Assembly (NCBI GenBank): GCA_030142905.1
Contig: JASJOG010000186.1
Span: 226,501 to 290,500 of the forward strand
Source of the DNA: Heliopora coerulea
Lineage: Eukaryota > Cnidaria > Anthozoa > Scleralcyonacea > Helioporidae
DNA length: 64,000 nt
Direction: 5' to 3'
Made by a program: the position numbers and the translations under genes. The notes below the pieces were generated by a model. It worked only from the letters and a program-made list of their open reading frames with translations. It was not told the origin of the DNA and did not search any database. Below are positions 55,086 through 64,000 of this stretch, piece after piece (position 1 is the stretch's first letter; each line of letters begins with the position of its first letter).

Positions 55086-58085
55086 ATTCATTAAGAGATG
55101 AATGTTCCTCAAGCTCTATTCTCAGAAAAACGATTACTGAGCCCCAGACGGGGATCGAATCTGCAATTGGACCTAACTTTATTTTTTCGAAAGATGAAGT
55201 CGATATAATTAACAACCTAAAGAACGATAGTAATATCTTCATCATGAAACCTGACAAGGCGAATGGTGTCGTTATCATCGACCGATCGGACTACTACAAG
55301 AAAATGGATGACATCTTGTCTGATACGAACAAATTCAGAAAACTTGCAACCGTTTTGCAAGAAGGATAAATCTAGCTTCGCTTTTCCTAGTTTAAACTCA
55401 ATCCGTTGAAACATTCTAAAAACATTTTAAAACTGTAAGAAACAATCGGTTATTCCTCGTTTCCTACATTTCAAAGTTGCCAACCATCGTCTACAGAATT
55501 CCACTGCTTACCGCCAATGCCAACGAAAGCTTTTACAGGAAGAAATTGATGTCAAACAGTCGCGTATATGTATATTGTCATCCCAGTCTAATGCTGCTAG
55601 CCTTCGCTTGTCTTCCTTGGTATCCTCACTGGACTTGATTCACCTCAAGACCCTTTCTGATCATGAAAACATCCGTACTCTCAATCGCCATCAAAAGATT
55701 CAGGACCGAAAACTTTTCCGTCTTTGTTCCTAATCGAAAACCACCGACTCATTAAATCCTGACAACGTTATCTTCAATTTTTCCCAGCGCCTTTTAACCG
55801 ATGAAGAGAAAGACATCTTAAGCAAAGGACTGAACTTCTCGTTACCACCTAGCCGTCTCGGTTATTGTGACTTTCTCGCTCCCTTTGAAATGTTTTACCA
55901 ACGCCTGAATAACGAAAACATCTCCCTCATATCCAGACACAACCAAAGATTCCCTCCGAACTAAACTTAAGGACATTGCTCTTTCTGGCTTCAGAAGTTA
56001 CTCTAGACCTAACTTTATTTTTTCGAAAGATGAAGTCGATATAATTAACAACCTAAAGAACGATAGTAATATCTTCATCATGAAACCTGACAAGGGGAAT
56101 GGTGTCGTTATCATCGACCGATCGGACTACTACAAGAAAATGGATGACATCTTGTCTGATACGAACAAATTCAGAAAACTTGACGTGGACCCTATTACAC
56201 ATTCTATACGCCAAGAAAATCAAGTGAAAAACTTTTTACGCGAGTTAAAGAAGAATGGAACTATATCTGAAATTATTTACGATAATTTATTTCTATCGGG
56301 CTCACGCCCAGGTATTTTGTATGGACTACCTAAAGTTCACAAACTTGGCGTCCCCCTTAGACCTATCCTCTCATCCATCGGTACTCACTCCTATGGTCTT
56401 GCAAAGTTTCTAGTCCCTCTTTTACGACCTATTTCTTCTGGCACACACACGGTAAGCGATTCTTCTCTTTTATTCAGGATCTTTTTGCCTTGGACGTTAA
56501 CTCTGATACTTTAACTATGGTTAGCTTCGACATAAAATCACTTTTCACTAACATTCCTTTAGATGAGACCATCGATATCATTGTTTCTAAGTTATTTAAT
56601 AATTCCAATCATTTTCAGAACTTTACCCGTTCCGAATTCACCCAACTTCTAAGCTTTGCAGTTAAGAATTGCCACTTCTTCTTTAATGGTATTTTGTTTG
56701 AACAGACCGATGGCGTTGCCATGGGTTCTCCCCTGGGTCCTATTTTTGCCAATATTTTTCTTTCCTGGCATGAACGCTCTTGGCTCTCTACCTGTCCCAC
56801 TCATTTTAAGCCTGTTTATTACCGTAGATATGTCGATGATTGCTTTTGGCTTTTTGCTTCCCCCGATCATATTGCACCTTTTCTCAGTTATTTAAATAGT
56901 CAACATACTAACATCAATTTCACGCATGAAACTGAAGTCAACAACTGTTTACCCTTCCTTGATGTTCTTATAACACGATCCAATGGCTCTTTCTCTACTT
57001 CAGTTTTTCATAAACCCACTTTTACTGGCTTATACACTAACTACAACAGTTTTATTCCTTCTGTTTACAAAACAGGATTAGTATCTTCCGTTCTTAATCG
57101 CTATTTTGGTATTTGCTCCTCCTATTTTATTTTTGACTCGCATCTTCAAAATCTCAAGAAAACGCTTTCACTTAATGGTTATCCTAATTCATTCATACAC
57201 ACATGCATTCGCCGGTTTCTTGATAAGATTTTCTCACCCTCCCCCAAAGTTTCCCTCGCCCCCAAGAAAATCGTTTACTTTTGCCTTCCCTACACTGGTC
57301 AACATAGCCTCCAAATTCGCACTCAGATTCGGAAGTTATGCTCCAGTGCTTTCCCTCACATTAACCTTCGCTTTGTTTTCCGCCCCTCCCTCCGATTGTC
57401 TCACTTTTTTGTCTTTAAGGACAGGATTCCCAAGGCTTTGAGATCTCGCGTCGTTTACCGTTTTAAGTGTCAACGTTGTAGTTCGTTGTATGTCGGCCAG
57501 ACGAGTCGGCTTCTCCACACACGAATCTCAGAGCACTTGGGCATTTCCGCCCTTACTGGCAAAAAACGAGTCAATCCTCCTCCGACTAGCATCCTGTCAC
57601 ATCATTGTGACACTGGACACCCTGTCTCGCCTGATGACTTCACTATCTTGTCTTCTTCTTCTTTCAACTCTGAACTTCTCGTCAGAGAAAGTCTACTTAT
57701 CCGCAAACTAAATCCATCGCTTAATGCCAACATGGGCTCTTTTTCACTTTCTTTATTTTAAGACCTTTCGTCTTTTAAGACCCTTCCATTACATCTTAGT
57801 CTGCTGTTTCCTTGTCCCCTTCCCACTTTCGTTCTTACGCCAATATCTCGTTTACATATCATGTATCATACCATTATATATCATCACCTTCTAATATAAG
57901 TCATTCATTCATTCTCTGAGGATGTTGCGTGCAGCAACGAAACGTTAGAATTACATTTTAAACCTTTAATATGCCTATTTTGCGTGTTTTTTGCTGGCCT
58001 TTATTATTTCTTCTCCGAGCTTGAGGAACGTACATCTCTCATTCAACATATCTCAAAGCTCACACAATTCAAAATACATATTTCA
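55086..58085 (+). mobile_element. Penelope-like element, nearly complete
   Basis: A 3-kb insertion splits a block otherwise paralogous to 30780-31740. A SINE-like piece (55090-55170) and a partial Penelope 5' segment (55171-55370) precede the main copy. Its coding region runs to 57761, and the tail has GAGGATGTTGCGTGCAGCAA followed by CGAAACG. Positions 55171-55370 are repeated at 56011-56185, a partial tandem duplication common in Penelope insertions. Confidence 0.85.
56080..57761 (+). pseudogene. Penelope RT / GIY-YIG polyprotein, one frameshift
   Basis: The frame from about 56011 carries MKPDKGNGVVIIDRSDYYKK, ILYGLPKVHKLGVPLRPILS and TVSDSS. It shifts near 56480 and then runs uninterrupted: TMVSFDIKSLFTNIPLDETI (first Asp), DGVAMGSPLGPIFANIF, YYRRYVDDCFWLF (catalytic YVDD), LPFLDVLI, then GIY-YIG near the C-terminus (VVYRFKCQRCSSLYVGQTSR, LHTRISEHLG) and KLNPSLNANMGSF. 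Both enzymatic domains retain their key residues. The frameshift, upstream N-terminal damage and a 5' duplication make this copy defective, but it is the best-preserved one in the window. Confidence 0.9.
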
Positions 58086-58483
58086 CAATCATTGATTAGA
58101 CCTACAGTTTACGTTCGGGATAGGATTAGAATGAGCTTAGTTGAGTCCGCGATTGTCTAATTAATTCTGGGGTCCGTTAAACTGCACTTGACCGAAATAT
58201 CCCATTTGTGAGGGACAACTAGGTACGTGCGCAGTAATTCACCTCTAAGTGCTCTCCATCGACATGTGATGACTGAGTCATAACCTAACGCATGCGCAAA
58301 AGCCGCAACGACGTAAGCATCTCGCTAATGTCAAGAACTCGGTTAAATTTACCAATATTTTTACAGAATTCTTTCGTTTTTAAGAGATTTGGAATGAACA
58401 TCACTGCCACTCAACAAGCTTAGCTTATAACAAATCGCACACACTATCATCAAAAGTTCTACCAAAATATTAAAATGTCTTAC

Positions 58484-58564
58484 CAATTATTTTGGCTCCA
58501 AGTTCACCAGACTCCTCGTCACTCAGATGTTTAGAATAATAACTACTGCTTTTCGATGAAGACC
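58484..58564 (-). CDS. Linker-type exon, second subtype, intact
   Basis: An 81-bp exon (2+78+1) with acceptor TTCTTTAG and donor GTAAGA. It encodes SSSKSSSYYSKHLSDEESGE then LGAKII, again symmetric phase 1-1. It is the intact form of the broken exon at 31673-31763 and a distant relative of the KPYYDKLIE linker exons. Confidence 0.6.
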
Positions 58565-58579
58565 CTAAAGAAGCGAAAC

Positions 58580-59340
58580 AGCCATGTTAACATATTTGAA
58601 ATACCTTTAAATTGTCATAAACAAACAAATACAATAATAATAGCTAATATTTTTAACACATATTTTACAAAATTGGAACCATCATTAGCTAATAAGCTGG
58701 CTAAACGAAGTAAATCATTCAAGTGATGATTGAAGTCAGCTTTTCCAGGAACTTTCTCGTTACAAAAAGGATCACCTCTGAAATTCTTGGAATCTATCCA
58801 TAACTTGGATTGTTCTAAAACTACTGGTTTCATACCACCATGTGGTTTCATATATACTAAGCGAAGTGTGGTCTCCCTATCTCCATAAGGACATGAAGCA
58901 GTTAGAACAATTACAGCGACGGGCTACTAAGTTTATCTTGATTGATTACAGCTCAGAGCATTAGGATCGATTAGTCAAGTTGAAAATACTTCCTGTGAAT
59001 TATTGGCACTAGTAGAAGGAGCTCATCTACTTCCACAAATATTTAAACGAGCCTTCGACCACTGACACATTTCGCTATGTTTCTACTAAAGTTGCATCTT
59101 TCCTCCGCAGTGAAGTGATCATAGACATAAAAAATTGCGCTTTCAACTATTTCCTTGTATTTTCTGCACAGAGTGCCATCTTATAATGATTGAAAAAAGT
59201 CTCCAGATAATATTTTCCTATTCACTTATATCTTAAACATATCAAATCACGACACAATTATTATAAAATCTACAAGTGTTCTAAATTATCTGACCAGAAC
59301 GCACGGGTCCTTTCTTTTGACGACGTCGGTATTGAATTAC
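58580..59340 (+). pseudogene. LINE fragment with internal deletion
   Basis: The first part (to about 58840) is homologous to the LINE at 31770. It then jumps to a LINE C-terminal region: KQLEQLQRRATKFILIDYSS, RLVKLKILPVNYW, YFHKYLNEPSTTDTFRYVST. The RT catalytic core is deleted and stops are present. Confidence 0.75.
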
Positions 59341-59796
59341 ATTAGAATTGATAACTGAATTAGACACAAACACTGCTACATAGTTAACAACCAGCGAATG
59401 AAGTTAAGCATGGTCTCAAGGATAATTAAGGTTCAGGTTTATGTTATCTGTTGAAGCCCAAGACTGAGGTGAATCACACAAACTGAGGCTATGATAATTG
59501 TCGATACCACCCGAGAGTCAATTAAACAATTTCTTTTACCATAAAAATTTTTGTCAGGTGCCTATTAAGATGCTACACAATGGGTAAAACACGAAAACCA
59601 CTTTTAAAGGCCATAGATATCGCTCTATGGCCTTTAGGTTCATATTGAGCACTCTACAGGATGAGTCATGTCGCTAGCGAATTTGCGTAGCTCACTAGTC
59701 TCTAGTTAGAGCACTCTGGCATGGCTTAGATGTACCACATGTGTGGGACATTTGAGTTGCCTATATAATGTAGGCTTCTCCATCCTGTTCGTCAGC

Positions 59797-59842
59797 ACTA
59801 CACTGATGAGGCCCAGTAGGCCGAAACGGTTCCGTCTGTAGT
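59797..59842 (+). ncRNA. Hammerhead ribozyme, unit 1
   Basis: Stem I ACTACA/TGTAGT, core CTGATGAG, stem II GCC/GGC with a CAGTA loop, C-GAAA, stem III ACGG-TT-CCGT, then C. Predicted cleavage is between 59836 and 59837. All conserved hammerhead bases are present. Confidence 0.9.
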
Positions 59843-60025
59843 TAGATATCGCTCTATGGCCTTTAGGTTCATATTGAGCACTCTACAGGATGAGTCATGT
59901 CGCTAGCGAATTTGCGTAGCTCACTAGTCTCTAGTTAGAGCACTCTGGCATGGCTTAGATGTACCACATGTGTGGGACATTTGAGTTGCCTATATAATGT
60001 AGGCTTCTCCATCCTGTTCGTCAGC

Positions 60026-60071
60026 ACTACACTGATGAGGCCCAGTAGGCCGAAACGGTTCCGTCTGTAGT
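60026..60071 (+). ncRNA. Hammerhead ribozyme, unit 2
   Basis: Same sequence and fold as unit 1, 229 bp downstream. Predicted cleavage is between 60065 and 60066. Confidence 0.9.
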
Positions 60072-60254
60072 TAGATATCGCTCTATGGCCTTTAGGTTCA
60101 TATTGAGCACTCTACAGGATGAGTCATGTCGCTAGCGAATTTGCGTAGCTCACTAGTCTCTAGTTAGAGCACTCTGGCATGGCTTAGATGTACCACATGT
60201 GTGGGACATTTGAGTTGCCTATATAATGTAGGCTTCTCCATCCTGTTCGTCAGC

Positions 60255-60300
60255 ACTACACTGATGAGGCCCAGTAGGCCGAAACGGTTCCGTCTGTAGT
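60255..60300 (+). ncRNA. Hammerhead ribozyme, unit 3
   Basis: Same sequence and fold as units 1 and 2. Predicted cleavage is between 60294 and 60295. Confidence 0.9.
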
Positions 60301-60483
60301 TAGATATCGCTCTATGGCCTTTAGGTTCATATTGAGCACTCTACAGGATGAGTCATGTCGCTAGCGAATTTGCGTAGCTCACTAGTCTCTAGTTAGAGCA
60401 CTCTGGCATGGCTTAGATGTACCACATGTGTGGGACATTTGAGTTGCCTATATAATGTAGGCTTCTCCATCCTGTTCGTCAGC

Positions 60484-60529
60484 ACTACACTGATGAGGCC
60501 CAGTAGGCCGAAACGGTTCCGTCTGTAGT
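60484..60529 (+). ncRNA. Hammerhead ribozyme, unit 4
   Basis: Same sequence and fold. Predicted cleavage is between 60523 and 60524, a few bases before the TA run that ends the array. Confidence 0.9.
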
Positions 60530-60533
60530 TAGT

Positions 60534-60534
<1 letters not shown>

Positions 60535-60603
<69 letters not shown>
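60535..60603. repeat. (TA)n microsatellite after the retrozyme array
   Basis: About 69 bp of TA with one CA interruption, abutting the array. The probable insertion target or a product of insertion. Confidence 0.9.
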
Positions 60604-60606
<3 letters not shown>

Positions 60607-61240
60607 GAATGTGGACTGGAAACGATTGTTTACTAGAATGCTGAACTTTTTACCTATATAAAGATCAATGTCTCCAGACATGACGTAATTCCTGCATTTG
60701 TATTAAAACTAATGCTACTAGACATAACGGATTTTGCGCTTTATTGGATAAGCTAGTTCTGTTTGTGTCCAATCAAAACTGACATTACATCAAAATTTGG
60801 AAATTAAAAACACTTATTACATGCACAAGGTAATTTTGCTTCGAACTGAAACACTCGCAATAATCCGCAAAATACAACATCTGAGCAATCAGCCAAAGTT
60901 TCGTGTGGCATCCAAGCCAGAGGTACCTCCATCAATACATTCTCATGACTTCCATGGTAATGTAATTGACCAAGTTAAGGTCATGTCAAAAGCATGATTC
61001 AAAATTAGGCGTGTTACTTCAAGCAGAATAAAAATAAAATATTAAAAAAACAAAATAAAACCTGATGATTGTGATCGACATCTAAGCTAGGTGGCAAAAA
61101 TTTCCTCTTTTGTAGAAAACCATCTGTAAAGGATTCTCGTGTGAGTACCCCCAAGCAGTTGGACTTCCAGGTAGTTCGTAGTCACTGTTTACCTACTACT
61201 GGCAGCTGATATCGGGTCAGAACATGGAGATACACAAAGA
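60604..61240. other. Stretch without recognisable genes
   Basis: AT-rich sequence; a 66-codon plus frame at 60797-60997 has no domain signature. Confidence 0.45.
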
Positions 61241-61254
61241 GTTTGTGAAAGATT

Positions 61255-61545
61255 CCAGCCATTTCAATAATTTCACATGTCATTTCACATGTGAAAAACA
61301 TATGGAATTGGAACATTTTCACATCGGAAATTTTCATTCGACAAATGAAATGGGAACGATTTCACATATGAAATACCTAATTCATATACGAAATGAACTG
61401 GTTTAAAATCTCGCATGTAAAATCTTGATATAAGATTCACATGTGAAAATTAATTTTCATGTATGAAATTTCTATTTCACATACGGTATTGAACAATTCA
61501 CATGTGAAATATTATTTTCATATTTGAAATGGGATGTGAAATTTT
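61255..61545. repeat. Dispersed palindromic TTTCACATGTGAAA repeat
   Basis: About a dozen words close to the self-complementary TTTCACATGTGAAA are spaced irregularly at some 20-30 bp, alternating CATGTG, CATATG and CATACG cores. Similar words lie at 14975-15085. The open frame at 61224-61406 arises from this repeat. Confidence 0.8.
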
Positions 61546-61911
61546 TGTAATAGGGAAGCATTTGGGGAGAAAAATGTTTGGAACCCCTGATCAATACATA
61601 CACATTTCATACACAAATTATCATTGACGAAAAATGTAGAGTGAAAGACACGAACCTCTATGAAAAACTGCATAAGGTGTGATTAGGAAAGAATGGTGAT
61701 TTCTCCTTTAGTTAGAAAAATTTTATGCCCCAGAAATATGTCATCTTTTTCAAAAAAATGTATATGTTTTTGCAATACTTGCAACCGCCCAAGGCTTTTT
61801 GATGCGTTTTCAACACTCGAAATAGAAAGATAAAAAATTTTTTAGATGGTGCAGAAAAACGTTTGGACTCGGTTCCCTTTCGGCAAAACCAGGCTGTATC
61901 CGTGAAAATTT

Positions 61912-62051
61912 TAAAGGTTGGTAACTGCCGTGACTGATCTCAAAGAATTCCAACGTTTCGAGCAAAGTCCCTTCGTAAGACAAAAAAGACGTTTCCTGGA
62001 AACGAAAAGTTGGAATTCTTTGAGACCAGTCACGGCCGTTATCAACCTTTA
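61912..62051. repeat. Foldback with Penelope-like loop motif
   Basis: 43-bp arms (61912-61954 and 62009-62051) with a few mismatches surround a 54-nt loop. The loop contains GTTTCGAGCAAAGTCCCTTC and GTAAGAC, similar to the loop of the foldback at 50041-50176. Confidence 0.8.
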
Positions 62052-62279
62052 CACTTTTTACCTTATCTAACACTGTCTACGCAGTATTCTATTTTTGTAT
62101 CCGTGAAAAATGTATTTTATTTAAAAACAAGACGACAGAATAAGAAGCGCTCGGAAACAACCATCGACGTTTAACGACTTTGGGATAATATCAAACGACC
62201 GAGCTGAAATCACTGCCATTAGTGCCATATGAAATTCAACAGTTTATTTAGGCTTATTTTAAATATCTTGTCAATTCCT

Positions 62280-62365
62280 TTGAAGGTAAGTTGACTGGGA
62301 CTCTTCCATCTCAATGAGCTGATCAAAATAAGGCTTCGTAGCACCACGAAATACTTTTAGGTATT
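62280..62365 (-). pseudogene. Broken linker exon
   Basis: Homologous to the KPYSDKLIE linker exons (ATKPYFDQLIEMEESQS), but the donor position reads GACAAG and the acceptor side joins directly to intron-type sequence (AATACC next to GCGTATCATC on the other strand). A short frame slip follows the Ser codons. Not expected to be spliced. Confidence 0.7.
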
Positions 62366-64000
62366 GCGTATCATCGGGTTTGAAAGACCAAAAGTTTTCG
62401 TTCATCAGTATTCTGAGGACGCCCGATTTTAACGTCTACTAAAATGTATAGCTGTCCTCTTGCCTAACTCCCACCTTCTATCTCAAATTGGCAGGATAAC
62501 ACTTTATGATATGGCTATTCAACTGAATTATAAAATAAGTTTCCTATTGGTGATTGCCAAAAAGTACATCCAAAATAAGGTTGCGAGGATAGACTGAGAA
62601 CGAATCAATTGGTAAGGAAATGAAACTTAGTATTTACTTTAAAACATGTACCACCTATTCCTAACCCTAACACGAACCATAGTCTTAACCATAACTCTAA
62701 ACACAACCTAAAAACCAGCATAACGCTTTAATCAATCCTAGAACTCCTTTCCACCCCCTCGTTCCTAGGCTTCTTGCAGAAACGTTATTTTACTGTATAC
62801 TTTATAGTATTTGCCGTTTCCTATTACGGACGCAATGATAGGTCCGTTACCGTGTTTATATCAGGCTATGCAAACACGGTTATGACATCACAGCGCCGCT
62901 TGACTCCAGAATTTATTCTAGGCGCTAATGTGAACTTCTGATAAGTGTACGAATCTATAAGAGCTTACCACTTGATATTGAAAATTAAGTTCGTTATTCA
63001 CAATTATTATTGCTCAGTTCTTTGCTCGTCTTATTGAAGAAATAGAAACTGTTTTGTTCTGTTAATATAACCTGATGCAAACACTCGGACAGGTTGTGAG
63101 AACTCTCAAGCGGCTGTATAATTGAAATTCTCCCAACCTTCTCCTCGTGTTTGCATCATGCTATATAAACATGGCAAAACAATTTCAATTTCTTATTGAA
63201 AGTTTTTCAATGTTTGGTTAACTTATCACCAGAGAATAACTCCTATTCAGCAAACAACATGTATCCACTGCACAAGTTTGGTTATTCAAGGGAACGACAG
63301 CACTGTCCTCTTTCTACGTTCCATCCGTTAATTTATCACTGAATAGAGAATTCATCCACTCATTACGGTATATCCATCGGAAAAGGTATCAAGATTTTGA
63401 AAAACCGACCGAACAAGTGCATTTAAATGAAGGTCGGAGCATCTTTAGTTGGACTTGGACTACTGTTCTTTATTGCATATTTTTGATATGTATAGGCTTT
63501 TCCAAGAAATATTTAAGCTCTGTCCGATGCGTTGCAAGTCCATAGGGCAAAAACGAACTCATATAGATTGTTTCAACTCAAGCCCAGAGATTCACTAGAC
63601 AAAGAACATAGTCATCTTGGATGAAGGGCAAAATAACTTAATTAAAAATGTGTGGTTTAGGTAGACCACAAAAAACTAAACGAGTCTTACAACGAATGTC
63701 GTAATTATCAATGGAAAACTGTATGGGGCGCATTCAGGAAAGAATGGAAGCAATTGTTTACACTAGTGAAACAGCCTTGTATTTCAAAATATACAGCATC
63801 CTTTTCAAAGATATTGAGTGTTTTTTGTTCTGTCTTTCTTTTTTTGTTTGTTTTATTTTCTTCGATACTTTTGACAGGAAATGCAATTTTGGTGCGTTTT
63901 CAAGGCTCTAAAATTGAAAAATACTTGCAAGAGTTGCATAAAAATTGAATTGACGTCTCTTAGAGAAAACCTGGTTTCATCTCTGAAAACTGTATTTAAG
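62350..64000. repeat. Segmental repeat block R4 (runs off the window)
   Basis: Paralogous to 25800-27450 and 33712-34880 with the same landmark order. The equivalent of the pogo insertion point (near 63780) is unoccupied here. A further linker exon is expected just beyond the window edge by analogy with blocks R1 and R3. Confidence 0.8.

Larger units (their letters stand above)
59615..60530 (+). mobile_element. Retrozyme array, four 229-bp units
   Basis: Four essentially identical head-to-tail units start at 59615, 59844, 60073 and 60302. Each ends with a hammerhead ribozyme whose 3' stem I strand is the start of the next unit. There is no coding frame. The first unit lacks its own leading TGTAGTT; the last is followed by TGTAGTTAGT and a long TA run. 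Tandem units of this size with type I hammerheads define metazoan retrozymes, which produce small circular RNAs by self-cleavage and are presumed to move with Penelope enzymes. Confidence 0.92.

Overview
The window is eukaryotic, AT-rich and dominated by transposable-element remains, with widely spaced, intron-split genes on the minus strand. The domain content (Death, tandem ZU5, nucleoside-phosphorylase fused to Death) and the repeat content (Penelope-like elements, LINE tails, Tigger/pogo, hAT, tRNA-like SINEs, hammerhead retrozymes) best fit a cnidarian, probably an anthozoan (coral or anemone). That assignment is inference; no species-specific marker was recognised.

Two minus-strand loci look like real host genes. 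Gene A (about 3.3-6.2 kb) encodes a purine-nucleoside-phosphorylase-like domain fused to a C-terminal Death domain; three phase-compatible exons can be joined. Gene B (about 16.5-25.4 kb) is a chain of seven phase-compatible exons carrying ZU5-type beta domains. Upstream of it, from 25 to 37 kb, lie repeated [linker exon + Death exon] modules. All intact modules have symmetric 1-1 phase, so they can be duplicated or skipped without breaking the frame. Further copies or wrecks of these modules occur at 31.7, 54.6, 58.5 and 62.3 kb. The 25.8-28.0, 33.7-37.0 and 62.4-64.0 kb stretches are paralogous, and a 3.3 kb block is tandemly duplicated (42.4-45.7 / 45.8-49.0 kb).

Mobile elements fill the rest. 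At 7-15 kb there are LINE and Penelope fragments, including two inverted structures, one a perfect 390-bp-arm palindrome. At 19.4-22.1 kb there is a tRNA-SINE foldback and a piggyBac-like TTAA element. At 34.9-36.2 and 37.0-42.7 kb there are two TA-flanked pogo/Tigger-like elements, each carrying an ORF that resembles a HIRAN domain; the larger is interrupted by a hAT element with a perfect 8-bp target duplication. At 50.9-53.0 and 55.1-58.0 kb there are Penelope-like elements with RT and GIY-YIG domains.

The most striking signal is a family of 229-bp units, each carrying a type I hammerhead ribozyme. Four are in tandem at 59.6-60.5 kb. One lone unit at 28.8-29.06 kb begins and ends exactly at the predicted self-cleavage site and shows a compensatory change in stem I. 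This is the layout of a metazoan retrozyme, a non-autonomous circular-RNA retroelement that probably uses Penelope machinery, and Penelope copies sit in the same window.
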